A stretch of DNA of 55,771 bases from Sutterella sp047777475 (GCA_047777475.1 JBKEET010000010.1:1-55771); one strand, 5' to 3'. Shown: positions 25,422 through 35,004, counted from the stretch's first letter. Made by a program: numbers and translations. Notes: a model not told the origin generated them from the sequence alone.

Positions 25422-26477
25422 TTAGCGCGGATCGTCGTCGAAGCGGCCGAACTTGCGCTTCCAGGCATCGAGCAGCGAATACACCGTCGTGCCGCGAAAG
25501 CCCGTGACGGTCTCGCCGGCCCAGAGTGCCTTCAGGACCGACTGCTCGGTGGCGTCGGCCGCGGCCTCGAAGAAGACCGGGTCGAGATCCTCGTCGTAAA
25601 GGAACGAAACGGGCGGCCGCATGCCGCCCTCTTTCCGGTAGTCGATCGTGTAGGCGGTCGTGAACGCGATCACCTCGTCGCCCGAGCCGTGCCCGAAGAC
25701 GGAGCCCGTGCGCGCAAGGCCCGCGGCGGCGCGCACCGCAAGGCGCCGCAGCTGCCGGTACTCGAGCGGCGCGTCGGTGGCGACCACCATGATGCAGGAG
25801 CCGCTCTCGGGATGCGGGTCGGGCGCGGCGCAGAGCTCCTCGCCCACCCTCTCGCCTTCGATCAGGAGCTGGTGGGGCTTGCCGAAGTTGGTGAGCGCAA
25901 GGACGCCCACCGTATAGCTGCGGCCGGCCGCCCTGACGACCCTCGAGGCCGAGCCGATGCCGCCCTTCAGGCCGAAGTTCATCATGCCGCGGCCGGCGCC
26001 GACGGCGCCGAGCCTGAAGTCCTCGCGGCAGTCGGCGAGCGCCGCGAGATACTCGCGGTCGCCGACGCTGAGGCGCTGGATGTCGGAAAGGTGCGCGTCC
26101 GAGCATTCGCACACCACGGGGTTCACCGAGCTCAGCGTGCGGCAGAGCCCAGGATTGGTGCGGATCGCCTCCCTCACCTGGCTCATCATCACGGCGCCCA
26201 CGCAGAGCGTGTTGGTGAGCGCGATGGGCGTCTCAAGGACGCCGAGCTCCTGGAGCTGGATGTAGCCGCTCGACTTGGTGTGGCCGTTGATCACGTGCGC
26301 GCAGGCGGGTGCCTTCTTGCGGTAGACGTCGCCCGGATGCTCGCGGATCACGGTGACGCCCGTCTGCACGTCGCCCTCGGCGATCGTGCAGTGGCCGACC
26401 GTAACGCCCTTCACGTCGCTGATCAGATCGCGGGGGCCGGATGGATGGCGCCCGATGCGGGGCATCGTTTTCTTCAT
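25422..26477 (-). CDS. P1-family (DmpA-type) aminopeptidase
   Basis: 351 residues. The self-cleavage site is visible near residue 230, in PHPESGSCIMVVATDAPL; cleavage before the Ser (or the adjacent residue) frees the Ntn nucleophile as in DmpA. Other family segments present are DVKGVTVGHCT, TNTLCVGAV, MMNFGLKGGIGSASR and GHGSGDE. DmpA relatives release N-terminal D- or beta-residues from small peptides. No signal peptide. It lies 21 bases after the gsiD-like permease gene in the same direction, so it likely processes imported peptides in the cytoplasm. Confidence 0.9.
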   Translation of the reverse strand: MKKTMPRIGRHPSGPRDLISDVKGVTVGHCTIAEGDVQTGVTVIREHPGDVYRKKAPACAHVINGHTKSSGYIQLQELGVLETPIALTNTLCVGAVMMSQVREAIRTNPGLCRTLSSVNPVVCECSDAHLSDIQRLSVGDREYLAALADCREDFRLGAVGAGRGMMNFGLKGGIGSASRVVRAAGRSYTVGVLALTNFGKPHQLLIEGERVGEELCAAPDPHPESGSCIMVVATDAPLEYRQLRRLAVRAAAGLARTGSVFGHGSGDEVIAFTTAYTIDYRKEGGMRPPVSFLYDEDLDPVFFEAAADATEQSVLKALWAGETVTGFRGTTVYSLLDAWKRKFGRFDDDPR

Positions 26478-26498
26478 TTCAGAATCGTCCTTTGCTGC

Positions 26499-27392
26499 TT
26501 AAGACTTGTTGGTGTCGAGCTTCGGGTCGAGCGCGTCGCGCAGCCCGTCGCCGAGGAGGTTGAACGCCAGCACCGTAAGGAAAATGGCCGCCACCGGGAA
26601 GAACACTTCATGCGGCGCCGTCACCATGTCGGCGCGGGCCTCGTTGAGCATGGCGCCCCACTCCGGCATCGGCGGCTGCGCGCCGAGGCCGAGGAAGGAC
26701 AGCGATGCGGCCGTGATGATCGAGGTGCCGATTCGCATCGAGAGGTAAACCATGATCACCGAAACGGTGCCGGGCAGGATATGGCGGAAAAGGATCGTCA
26801 TGTCCGAAGCGCCGAGGCTTCGCGTCGCCTCGATGTAGGTCTGCTGCTTCAGGGCGAGCACGTTGCCGCGCACCAGGCGGGCGAACGCCGGGATCGAGAA
26901 GACGGCCACGGCGATCACGACGTTGATCATGCCGCCGCCCAGAATGGCGACGATGCCGATCGCGAGCAGGATGCCCGGGAACGCAAAGAGCACGTCGGCG
27001 ATGCGCATCGTGATGCGGTCGATCCAGCCGCCGTAGTAGCCGGCCAAAAGTCCGGCCACGGTGCCGATCAGCGTGCCGATGGCAACGGCCACGAAGCCCG
27101 AGACGAGCGAAATGCGCGTGCCCACGACGATGCGGCTGAAGATGTCGCGGCCGAGCGCGTCGACGCCGAACCAGTGCTTCATGCTCGGGCCCGCGTTGAG
27201 CGCGTCGTAGTCGAAGTAGTTCTCGGGGTCATAGGGCACGACGTACGGGCCGACGATCGCCACGATAACCAGGAAAATCACGAAGCCGGCCGCGGTCATC
27301 GCCACGGGCTGGCGGCGGAACTTGCGCCAGAACTCGGAAAGCGGCGTGCGGATGCGGCCTTCGGCGGCCGTGTCTTTTTTGTCTTTCATCAT
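26499..27392 (-). CDS. gsiD: Peptide/glutathione ABC transporter permease, GsiD/DppC type
   Basis: 297 residues from the first of two consecutive ATG codons, with AAAAGAGG just upstream; the second ATG at 27389 has better spacing. It has six transmembrane helices with the OppBC N-terminal segment WRKFRRQPVAM and the EAA loop TYIEATRSLGASDMTILFRHILP that contacts the ATPase. It follows the partner permease by 10 bases. Confidence 0.9.
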   Translation of the reverse strand: MMKDKKDTAAEGRIRTPLSEFWRKFRRQPVAMTAAGFVIFLVIVAIVGPYVVPYDPENYFDYDALNAGPSMKHWFGVDALGRDIFSRIVVGTRISLVSGFVAVAIGTLIGTVAGLLAGYYGGWIDRITMRIADVLFAFPGILLAIGIVAILGGGMINVVIAVAVFSIPAFARLVRGNVLALKQQTYIEATRSLGASDMTILFRHILPGTVSVIMVYLSMRIGTSIITAASLSFLGLGAQPPMPEWGAMLNEARADMVTAPHEVFFPVAAIFLTVLAFNLLGDGLRDALDPKLDTNKS

Positions 27393-27402
27393 GCAGCCTC
27401 TT

Positions 27403-28323
27403 TTACTTGTAGCGGATGGAGGGATTGACCCAGCCGTAAATAATGTCAACGATCAGGTTGATCACAATGAATTCGAGGGAGAACAGCAGCACGCAGCCCT
27501 GGATCACCGGGTAGTCGCGCATGTCGACGGCGTCGACGAGAAGGCGCCCCATGCCGGGCCAGTTGAACACCTTCTCGACCACGATGGAGCCGCCCAAGAG
27601 AAAGCCGAACTGCAGGCCCATCATCGTGACCACGGGAATCATGGCGTTGCGGAAGCTGTGCTTGAGGACCACCAGGCTCTCGCGCACGCCCTTGGCGCGC
27701 GCCGTGCGGATGTAATCCTCGCCCAGCACCTCAACGAAGGCCGAGCGCGTGAAGCGGGCCATGACGGCCGCGACCGCCGCGCCGAGCGTGATCGACGGGA
27801 GCACGTAATGCTTCCAGGAACTTGCGCCCACCGTCGGGAACCACCCGAGCTGCACGGAGAAGACCTCCATGAGCACCATTCCGAGTGCGAAGGCCGGGAA
27901 GCTGATGCCGGAAACGGCGAGCGTCATGCCGAGCCTGTCCGGCCAGCGGTTGCGCCAGACGGCGGCGGCAATGCCCGCCGCCAGTCCGAAGATCACGGAC
28001 CAGATCATGCTCGTGATCGTCAGCAGCAGCGTCGGCATGAACCGGTCGCCGATCTCGGTGATCACCGGGCGCTTCGTGGAAAGCGAGACGCCGAAGTCGC
28101 CGTGCAGGACGCCCGTGACATAGCGCACGAACTGCTCGGGGAGCGATTTATCAAGACCGAGTTCCTGGCGCACGAGGTTCACCGTCTGCTCGTCGGCTTC
28201 GGGGCCGGCGGTGAGGCGCGCAGGGTCGCCCGGCAGCAGGTGAATGAAGAAAAACACGACCACCATGACGATCAGAATCGTCGGGATGATGCCGAGCACC
28301 CGTTTGACAAAATATCGCAGCAT
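27403..28323 (-). CDS. gsiC: Peptide/glutathione ABC transporter permease, GsiC/DppB type
   Basis: 306 residues with six transmembrane helices. The N-terminal MLRYFVKRVLGIIPTILIV and the loop FFIHLLPGDPARL are typical of DppB/OppB. The EAA motif is EDYIRTARAKGVRESLVVLKHSF. It is separated from the binding-protein gene by about 100 bases that contain a 13-bp hairpin, which probably lowers permease expression relative to the binding protein. Confidence 0.92.
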   Translation of the reverse strand: MLRYFVKRVLGIIPTILIVMVVVFFFIHLLPGDPARLTAGPEADEQTVNLVRQELGLDKSLPEQFVRYVTGVLHGDFGVSLSTKRPVITEIGDRFMPTLLLTITSMIWSVIFGLAAGIAAAVWRNRWPDRLGMTLAVSGISFPAFALGMVLMEVFSVQLGWFPTVGASSWKHYVLPSITLGAAVAAVMARFTRSAFVEVLGEDYIRTARAKGVRESLVVLKHSFRNAMIPVVTMMGLQFGFLLGGSIVVEKVFNWPGMGRLLVDAVDMRDYPVIQGCVLLFSLEFIVINLIVDIIYGWVNPSIRYK

Positions 28324-28370
28324 TTTTTCTTTTGTCCGTTGGTTCTTTTATTGGCGCGGGGAAAATACGG

Positions 28371-28406
28371 CCGGAAGGCCCGCCCTGTCCGAAGCGGGCC
28401 TTCCGG
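28371..28406 (-). terminator. Intra-operon attenuating or mRNA-stabilising hairpin
   Basis: Perfect 13-bp stem CCGGAAGGCCCGC / GCGGGCCTTCCGG with a 10-base loop. On the minus strand it is followed by CCGTATTTTCCCC, a poor T tract. It lies between the binding-protein and permease genes, like the hairpins that let binding proteins be made in excess. Confidence 0.65.
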
Positions 28407-28426
28407 GAGCCTTTCAGCGGGCTTGC

Positions 28427-29980
28427 TTACTGCAGCTCGACTTCGTCGAAGTCGTAGCCGCCGTCGGGCATCATGTAGAAGCCCTTGACGCCCTTGCGCT
28501 GGGCGTAGACGAGCTTTTCAGTCACAAGGAACGCCCACGGAGCATCCTTCCAGATCTCTTCCTGCACCTTGTGATAGAACGCTTCCTTCTGCTTCGGGTC
28601 GGTCGTGTTCAGGGCGTCGCGGATGCCCTTGTCAACGGCCGGGCTCGAGTAGTAAGCCGTGTTGAAGGAGTGCGGCGGGAACGACTCGGTCGCGAGCAGC
28701 GGACGGAGCGCCCAGTCGGGCTCGCCCGTCGAGGAAGACCAGCCGACGTAGTAGAGGCGCACGCCGGCCTTGTCCGGATCCTGCGCGCTTTCGACCTGCG
28801 CGGTCCTCATGCCGGCTTCGAGCGCCTGCACCTTCGCCTTGATGCCGACCTGGGCGAGCTGCTGCTGCAGGAACTGGATGACCTTCTGGGCCGTCGTGTG
28901 GTTGTAGGCCGACCAGAGCGTCGTCGTGAAGCCGTTCGGATAGCCCGCTTCCTTCAGGAGCTGGCGGGCCTTGGCCGGGTTGTAGGGCCACGGGCCGAGC
29001 TTCTCGAAGTATTCGATGCCCCTCGGCAGCGGGCCCTCGGCCGGAACCGCATAGCCGTTGAAGGCCACCTTGCAGAGCGCTTCCTTGTTGATCGCGTAGT
29101 TGATGGCCTGGCGGACCTTGAGGTTGTCAAAGGGCTTCTTGCGCACGTTGATCGACATGTAGCGGTGAATGATCGAGGGCACCTCGATGATCTCGATGCC
29201 TTCCTTGCCCTTCAGGGCGGAAATCTGCTCAAAGGGCATGGCCGTGGCGATCATCGCCTCGCCCGTCTGGATCATGGCGGCGCGGGTCGAGTTCTCGGCC
29301 ACGGGGATCCAGGTGATGGAGTCAACCTTCGGATAGCCCTTGCGCCAGTAATTCGGGTTCTTCTTCACCTTCATGTAGTCGGTCGGGCGCCACTCCTCGA
29401 AGACGAAGGGGCCGGTGCCGCACGGATGGAAAGCGCATTCCTTCTTGCCCTTGGCGAGCGTCTTCGGCGCAATCATGCCGGCGGACGGATGGCCGAGCTG
29501 GTTGATGAAGGCCGAGAACGGCTCGTGCAGCGTGAAGCGCACCGTGTAATCGTCGACCGCTTCGGTCTTGGCGATGTTCTTGTAGAGCGTGTAGCGCTTC
29601 AGGTGCTGGTTCGGGTCCGTGATGCGGTCGAAGTTCGCCTTCACGGCCGCCGCGTTGAACGGCTCGCCGTCGTGGAACTTGACGCCCTGGCGCAGCTTCA
29701 CCGTGTAAACGAGGCCGTCCTTGCTCGCTTCATAGGAGAGAGCCAGCACGTTCTTGAGCTTCATATCCTTGTCGAGGCGGAAAAGTCCCTCGTAAAAGCA
29801 GCGCACGGCGTTCTGCGAGAGCGTGTCGTTGGCGTCCCACGGATCCATCGTGGTGAAGGTGGACGCCACGGCGATCTTCAGGTCGCCGGGAGCGGCGGCC
29901 AGGACAGGCACGGCGGATCCGCCGAAAGCAGCGGCAACGGCCGCGGCAGCAGCGCCTTTCACAAGAGTTCTGCGTTTCAT
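28427..29980 (-). CDS. gsiB: ABC transporter periplasmic substrate-binding protein, GsiB/DppA type
   Basis: 517 residues of family SBP_bac_5. The signal KRRTLVKGAAAAAVAAAFGG contains a twin Arg and could use Tat. Family segments: TTMDPWDANDTLSQNAVRCF, LRQGVKFHDGEPFNA and FHPCGTGPFVFEEW. The start at 29980 has AAGGAG eight bases upstream; an upstream in-frame Met is not preferred. By operon order and similarity it is closest to glutathione-binding GsiB, but the exact ligand (glutathione, gamma-glutamyl or other small peptide) cannot be fixed. Confidence 0.9.
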   Translation of the reverse strand: MKRRTLVKGAAAAAVAAAFGGSAVPVLAAAPGDLKIAVASTFTTMDPWDANDTLSQNAVRCFYEGLFRLDKDMKLKNVLALSYEASKDGLVYTVKLRQGVKFHDGEPFNAAAVKANFDRITDPNQHLKRYTLYKNIAKTEAVDDYTVRFTLHEPFSAFINQLGHPSAGMIAPKTLAKGKKECAFHPCGTGPFVFEEWRPTDYMKVKKNPNYWRKGYPKVDSITWIPVAENSTRAAMIQTGEAMIATAMPFEQISALKGKEGIEIIEVPSIIHRYMSINVRKKPFDNLKVRQAINYAINKEALCKVAFNGYAVPAEGPLPRGIEYFEKLGPWPYNPAKARQLLKEAGYPNGFTTTLWSAYNHTTAQKVIQFLQQQLAQVGIKAKVQALEAGMRTAQVESAQDPDKAGVRLYYVGWSSSTGEPDWALRPLLATESFPPHSFNTAYYSSPAVDKGIRDALNTTDPKQKEAFYHKVQEEIWKDAPWAFLVTEKLVYAQRKGVKGFYMMPDGGYDFDEVELQ

Positions 29981-30067
29981 GGATGACTCCTTTTTGATTT
30001 CACGATTAATAAGCGCACGGGCCCGCCCGAGGAAGCGGTGCCCGGCGCGGAGTGCCGGCAAAGAGCC

Positions 30068-31963
30068 TTAAAGCTCTTCGCCGTGTTCTGCGACGAAATG
30101 CCCGGGCGAGACTTCGGCCATCGGCTTCGGCTCGCTGCGGTCGCTCACCGCGCGAAGCGGGCTCGGAAGATCTTCGGCGACAAGGTGACCGAGCGGGCGG
30201 CGCTTTGTCGGATCGGGCACTGGCACGGCGGCGAGAAGCCGCTTTGTGTAGGGGTGCTGCGGATGCTCGAAGACGTCGCGGCGCGATCCCATTTCGACCA
30301 TCTGGCCCAGGAACATCACCGCGACGCGGTGGCTGATGCGCTCGACGACGCCCATGTCGTGCGAGATGAAGATGTAAGAGAGGCCGAGGTCGCGCTGCAG
30401 GTCGAGAAGAAGGTTCACGACCTGGGCGCGGATGCTCACGTCGAGGGCCGCCACGGCCTCGTCGGCCACGATGATCTCGGGGTTCGTCGAAAGCGCCCTC
30501 GCAATGCAGATGCGCTGGCGCTGGCCGCCCGAGAATTCGTGCGGATAGCGCACGGCGACTTCGGGCGGCAGGCCAACGCGCTCGAGCAGCTCGCCCACGC
30601 GGCGGCGGATCTGGTCGCGCGTCGCGGTGCCCTGGATGAGCATCGGCTCGGCGATCGAAAAGCCGACCGTCATGCGCGGGTCGAGCGATGCATACGGATC
30701 CTGGAAGATCATCTGCATGTTGCGGCGCACTTTCTTGAGGTCGGACGCACCGAGCTTCGTGATGTCGGTGCCGCGGTAAAGGACGCTGCCCGAGTCGGCC
30801 TCGATGAGCCGCAGCACGGCGCGGCCCGTCGTCGACTTGCCGCAGCCCGACTCGCCGACGAGCGCGAGCGTCTCGCCGCGGCGGAGGTCGAAGGAAATGT
30901 GCTCGCAGGCGTGCACCTCGTGCGTGACGCGCCCGAAGAAGGTCGTGCGCGCGGCAAAGCGCTTCGTGACGCCGCGGGCCGAAAGGATCACCTCGCCCGG
31001 CTCCTTGAGCGGCGCGCTGTCCTCTTCGAGCGGCAGGCCCGTGTCGGGGTTGAGCAGCGAGAAGCGCTCCGGCCCGTCGGTGCCCGTCATCGACCCGATG
31101 CGCGGCACCGCCGCGATCAGGGCCTTCGTGTAGGGGTGCTTCGGGTGCGCGAAGATCTCTTCGACGGGACCCTCTTCCACGATCTTGCCGTGGCGCATGA
31201 CGCAGACGCGGTCGGCGATTTCGGCGACGACGCCCATGTCGTGCGTGATGAAGAGCACGCCCGTGTTCACTTTCTTCTGCAGCGAGCGGATGAGCGAAAG
31301 GATCTGCGCCTGCACCGTCACGTCGAGGGCCGTCGTCGGCTCGTCGGCGATGAGCAGCGCGGGGCGGCAGGCCAGCGCCATGGCGATCATCGCCCTCTGG
31401 CGCATGCCGCCCGAGAGCTGGTGCGGATAGCACCTGGCGATGCGGGGCGCATCGGGAATGTGCACGAACTTCAGGAGCTTCACGGCCTCCTTGAGGGCGC
31501 CGTGCTCGGAGAAATGGCGGTGGATGCGGAGCGTCTCGGCGATCTGGTCGCCCACCGTGAAGACGGGGTTGAGCGAGGTCATCGGCTCCTGGAAGATCAT
31601 CGCCATGTCGGCGCCGCGCATGCGGCGCAGTTCCTCGGGCGAGCTGTGCACGACGTCGCGCACCTGGCCCTCGCGGTCGCGAAGCAGGATCTTGCCGCCG
31701 GTGATGCGGCCGCCGCCGTGCTCGACGAGGCGCATGATGGAAAGCGAGGTCACGGACTTGCCGGAACCCGACTCGCCCACGAGCGCCACGGTCTCGCCGC
31801 GGCGGATATGGAAGGAAATGCCGTCGACGGCATGCACGATGCCGTTTTCCGTGCGGAATTCGACCTTGAGGTCTTCGACGCTGACGACAGTCGGTGCCCC
31901 CGGGTCAATCGCCGCAGCAGAAATCACCTTTTCCGCGTTGCTTTTTGCAGAGATTGCCGTCAT
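30068..31963 (-). CDS. gsiA: Double ATPase subunit of peptide/glutathione ABC importer, GsiA type
   Basis: 631 residues, two fused ABC domains, matching GsiA (623). First half: Walker A GESGSGKS, signature LSGGMRQR, Walker B ALLIADEPTT. Second half: Walker A GESGCGKS, signature FSGGQRQR, Walker B IIVADEAVAALD; the usual DEP is DEA here, but the catalytic Glu is kept. Each half ends in the oligopeptide-transporter C-terminal extension (HPKHPYTKALIAAVP and HPQHPYTKRLLAAVP). The start at 31963 has CAGGAG seven bases upstream. It is the first gene of the operon gsiA-B-C-D, peptidase, hydrolase. Confidence 0.93.
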   Translation of the reverse strand: MTAISAKSNAEKVISAAAIDPGAPTVVSVEDLKVEFRTENGIVHAVDGISFHIRRGETVALVGESGSGKSVTSLSIMRLVEHGGGRITGGKILLRDREGQVRDVVHSSPEELRRMRGADMAMIFQEPMTSLNPVFTVGDQIAETLRIHRHFSEHGALKEAVKLLKFVHIPDAPRIARCYPHQLSGGMRQRAMIAMALACRPALLIADEPTTALDVTVQAQILSLIRSLQKKVNTGVLFITHDMGVVAEIADRVCVMRHGKIVEEGPVEEIFAHPKHPYTKALIAAVPRIGSMTGTDGPERFSLLNPDTGLPLEEDSAPLKEPGEVILSARGVTKRFAARTTFFGRVTHEVHACEHISFDLRRGETLALVGESGCGKSTTGRAVLRLIEADSGSVLYRGTDITKLGASDLKKVRRNMQMIFQDPYASLDPRMTVGFSIAEPMLIQGTATRDQIRRRVGELLERVGLPPEVAVRYPHEFSGGQRQRICIARALSTNPEIIVADEAVAALDVSIRAQVVNLLLDLQRDLGLSYIFISHDMGVVERISHRVAVMFLGQMVEMGSRRDVFEHPQHPYTKRLLAAVPVPDPTKRRPLGHLVAEDLPSPLRAVSDRSEPKPMAEVSPGHFVAEHGEEL

Positions 31964-32360
31964 CGAAAGACTCCTGAAACTGTCGGTCCGGGCGCCCGGG
32001 GAAAACCGCGTCCGGGCGCACCACTCAACGATTTTAGGGTGCTGAGCCCTGCGCAACGGCGGCCGCAGGAACACCGAAAGAACTAATAGCGGATTTTTTG
32101 ACGGGACGCTTTTTTGGGTATGTTCTTTTTCTTAATGCCTATAACCTATTTCCCCCTTAAACACGATTTATGCAGTTAAAATAAAAACCTTTACGCAATT
32201 TGCGGCATTCTCCGTTTACCGCGATTTCCAGGCCGAAGCGAGACGCAGTCACTCTCCCGGACTCCCGGCTCCCGCCGTTAAGGAAAAGCTTCCGCTCCCG
32301 CCGGAGCGAAGCCTCCCTTTTCCCCTTTTTCCCCTTTTCCGGCTGCCTTCGGCCGGAGTC
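31964..32360. other. Promoter region of the gsi-like operon
   Basis: About 400 bases without a gene. The part from 32090 to 32200 is AT-rich and should hold the minus-strand promoter of the importer operon; I could not fix -35/-10 boxes with confidence. The part near 32290 holds the terminator of the autotransporter gene. Confidence 0.5.
32288..32312 (-). terminator. Terminator after the autotransporter gene
   Basis: GCTT-CGCTCC / GGAGCG-AAGC stem with a CGCC loop and one unpaired base. On the minus strand it runs into TTTTCCTT. Confidence 0.6.
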
Positions 32361-34499
32361 TTACCAGCAGACCTTGATCCCCAGCCTGGCTTCGTAGCTC
32401 GCGTCGAAACGATTGCCTTCGGTGCGCTCGAACTGGCCGTAAAGCTTCACGCTCTGTCCTCCGCTCCTTGCGAGATACCGTTCGCCGCCGAAGCCGTAGT
32501 ACCAGCGCGTGCCGAGGTCCCCGATCTCGAAGTCCGTGCCGTTGATAGCGACCGTCTGGTCGCCGAGGAACTCGCGGAGCACGCCCCCCTTGAGATAAAG
32601 GTCGCCCAGGAAGGTGCCGTCATCCGCGAGGAGCCTTCTGCCGCCCACGATGCCGAGTCGGCCCGTGAGGCTGTCGGCCGAGCCCTGGTGCACCGTCATG
32701 CCGCTGCTGAGCGTGTAGTTTTCGGAGCCGACCCGGTAATAGGCGAGCTGCACCTGCGGCTCGGCGAACCACCCTTGCCTTTCGCCCAGGATGAAATGAT
32801 GGCCCGACTCGACGGAAAACCCGAAGCCCGCCGTGCTGAAGCGTCCCTTCACCGCCGTGCCGTCGAGCATCGACGTGCGGAACGTGTCGCGGTAGCTGTC
32901 GGCCGAGGCGACGAAATCGAGATAAGCGCCCGAATCGAAGAGCTTCGTCGCATAGAGCCCCAGGAACTCGCCCTGCGTGTCGCCCGTGATCGGCGTGAAG
33001 GCGTTGCTCGACTTCTGGTCGCCCGTCATCACGCTGACATAGCCGCCGAGCAGCCACCCGCCGCTCACCTTGCTGTCGACGCCGAGGTTCGCGCGGTAGG
33101 TTTTCTGCTTGAGCGTCTTGCCGCCGTAGCCGGAAAGCCTCGTGCGGGCGGCCGTGAACGATGCCCAGAGGCCGTCGGACGTGCCCTGGTGGCGCACGTC
33201 GCCCAGGCGCTTCCTCAGGTCGCTCAGCGTGCCGAGGTAGTTTGCCGTCTGCGCGGCCGCGCCCTGCATGATGAGGACGCTCTGGGCGGAAGGCGAAAGC
33301 ACATAGGACGAGCCGCCGGAGTCCGACGCCGATGCGTCATCCGAATCGCTTTCTTCCGTCACCCTCTTCAGGTACCACTCGACGGCGCTTCCCGAGCCGG
33401 AGTCCGCATCGACCGTGCGTGCCGCGAGCTCGTAAACGTATAGGCCCGCATCTACTTCGCCCGACTCGTTGCCGAGCGAAAACGACGCATCGCCCGATTC
33501 CTCATGCACGAGGTAAGCGCTCATCGCTTCGGCGGAAGGTTCCGTGCCCATGCTGCGGACATAAAGCGTATGCGACCCAGTGCCGCTGCTCACGTAAATC
33601 TGGTCGGCGTAATCCTCTTCGATTGCCGCGCGAAGATAAAACGAGCCGCTGCCCGAGAGCGTGCCGATCGTGAGCTTCGTCGGCGTGAAACTCGACTCGG
33701 CGGGCTCGAGCGAGGCGAAGTCGGAAGCCTCGGTGCCGAGATAAACGATGCCGCCGTCAAGCGTCAGTTCGGTGACCGAACTCGATGCCGTCATGTTCCA
33801 GGCCGCGCCGTCGGAAAGCGAAATGACCGATGTGCCGCCGGAGAGCGAGGAAGTGCCGGTTAGCGCCGAGGAAGCGCCGGTGAGGCTCACGGAAACGGAG
33901 CCGTCCTCCGAAGCCGTGATGTCGGCGGTGACATCCGAGGTGCCCGTGCCGGTGAGCGACACCGAGGAACCGGTGCCCGAGGCGCTCAGCGTCCCCTCGT
34001 AGGTCAGGTCCCCGGCGGCCGTAAGCGAGACCGTTCCGCCGTCCGAGGCGGTGAGATCGTCGGTCACGTTGACGCTCGCTTCGGCCGTGACCGTCACCGA
34101 AGAGCCGGAGCCGTCGGCGCTCACCGTGCCGCCGGTGAGCGTGAGCGCCCCGGTGCTCGTGAGAGAAACCGTGCCGCCGTCCGAGGCGGCGATGTCGCCC
34201 GACGCCGTCACCGTGCCGCCCGAGAGCGTCACCGAAGAGCCGGCATTCTCTGCGCTCACCGATCCGCTGACGGTGAGCGACGATGTGCCCGTAAGCGATA
34301 TCGTCCCGGCGGTTTGTGCCGTGGCATTGCCGTTGAGCGTCAGCGAGGAGCTTCGCAGCGTGCTGCTGCCGCCGGACGAGGTGCTGACATTGCCGGTCAT
34401 CGTGAAGCCGGCGGACGTCCCTGGCATCGCTGCCAAGGCGGCCGCCGAAGCCAACCATAAAACAGTGCGTGCCGCGGGGGATCTCTTGCACTTCTGCAT
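32361..34499 (-). CDS. Autotransporter with Ser/Thr/Gly-rich passenger
   Basis: 712 residues. Signal peptide: basic n-region MQKCKRSPAAR, hydrophobic core, cleavage near residue 30. Residues about 33-240 are a low-complexity passenger of repeated GGTVSLT, GTSSLTV and SGSSVTV-type strands, likely a short beta-helix. Residues about 390-425 are a linker with a DSDDASASDSGG acidic stretch. The last ~280 residues are the autotransporter beta-barrel: SDGLWASFTAARTRLSGYGG, GGYVSVMTGDQKS and GERQGWFAEPQVQLAYY, ending on an aromatic residue (W) as outer-membrane barrels do. GGAG lies 8 bases before the ATG. No protease motif was seen in the passenger; adhesin-like role inferred. Confidence 0.87.
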   Translation of the reverse strand: MQKCKRSPAARTVLWLASAAALAAMPGTSAGFTMTGNVSTSSGGSSTLRSSSLTLNGNATAQTAGTISLTGTSSLTVSGSVSAENAGSSVTLSGGTVTASGDIAASDGGTVSLTSTGALTLTGGTVSADGSGSSVTVTAEASVNVTDDLTASDGGTVSLTAAGDLTYEGTLSASGTGSSVSLTGTGTSDVTADITASEDGSVSVSLTGASSALTGTSSLSGGTSVISLSDGAAWNMTASSSVTELTLDGGIVYLGTEASDFASLEPAESSFTPTKLTIGTLSGSGSFYLRAAIEEDYADQIYVSSGTGSHTLYVRSMGTEPSAEAMSAYLVHEESGDASFSLGNESGEVDAGLYVYELAARTVDADSGSGSAVEWYLKRVTEESDSDDASASDSGGSSYVLSPSAQSVLIMQGAAAQTANYLGTLSDLRKRLGDVRHQGTSDGLWASFTAARTRLSGYGGKTLKQKTYRANLGVDSKVSGGWLLGGYVSVMTGDQKSSNAFTPITGDTQGEFLGLYATKLFDSGAYLDFVASADSYRDTFRTSMLDGTAVKGRFSTAGFGFSVESGHHFILGERQGWFAEPQVQLAYYRVGSENYTLSSGMTVHQGSADSLTGRLGIVGGRRLLADDGTFLGDLYLKGGVLREFLGDQTVAINGTDFEIGDLGTRWYYGFGGERYLARSGGQSVKLYGQFERTEGNRFDASYEARLGIKVCW

Positions 34500-35004
34500 G
34501 GTGCGTCTCCAAAAAGAGAGACCTCAGCGCAGTGGAGAAATGTGTTTAACGTAAATCATATAAAACACTGCGTGTGGGATCAGGAGGTTATTAAAGGATT
34601 TTCAGCTGTTCACTGAAAATTTATAATTCGAAAACGATTGTTTTTTAATATTATTAATAGTCAGTCAAAGCTTAGCCGCAAAGCGGCGCTGCGTTTGATT
34701 TTCTATTCCGATGGAAATGATTTTCCTTGATTCCCGCCAAGACTATAAGATACTTTTCATAAATTAACCGAACGTGCGCATTGTCTTAACGAGGGGCTGC
34801 CGCCGAATGCCGGCGGACTTTCGCCGTGCGGCTGCCGCCGGTGCCCAGCGGCGCAGGACGGACGCCTCGGCCGCGCGGCGCATTGATATACTTCAAAGCG
34901 AAGAAACCGAAGCCCGCACGCATCGCTTCGCCGACGCTCCCGGACTTCGGTGCTCTCCGCCCTTCAACTCCCCTTTCGCCCTTGCTGGAAAGCGAAGCCT
35001 TACT
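34500..35004. other. Gene-free region between divergent envelope genes
   Basis: About 500 bases. The first 280 are AT-rich, with TTTTTTAATATTATTAATAG near 34641, and should carry the divergent promoters. The rest is GC-rich and open in the frame of the following gene, but has no protein-like pattern. No other feature seen. Confidence 0.5.

Noticed and set aside
25398..27428. 676-codon plus-strand frame
   Set aside because: Antisense to the peptidase and permease genes; His/Arg/Asp-rich shadow composition.
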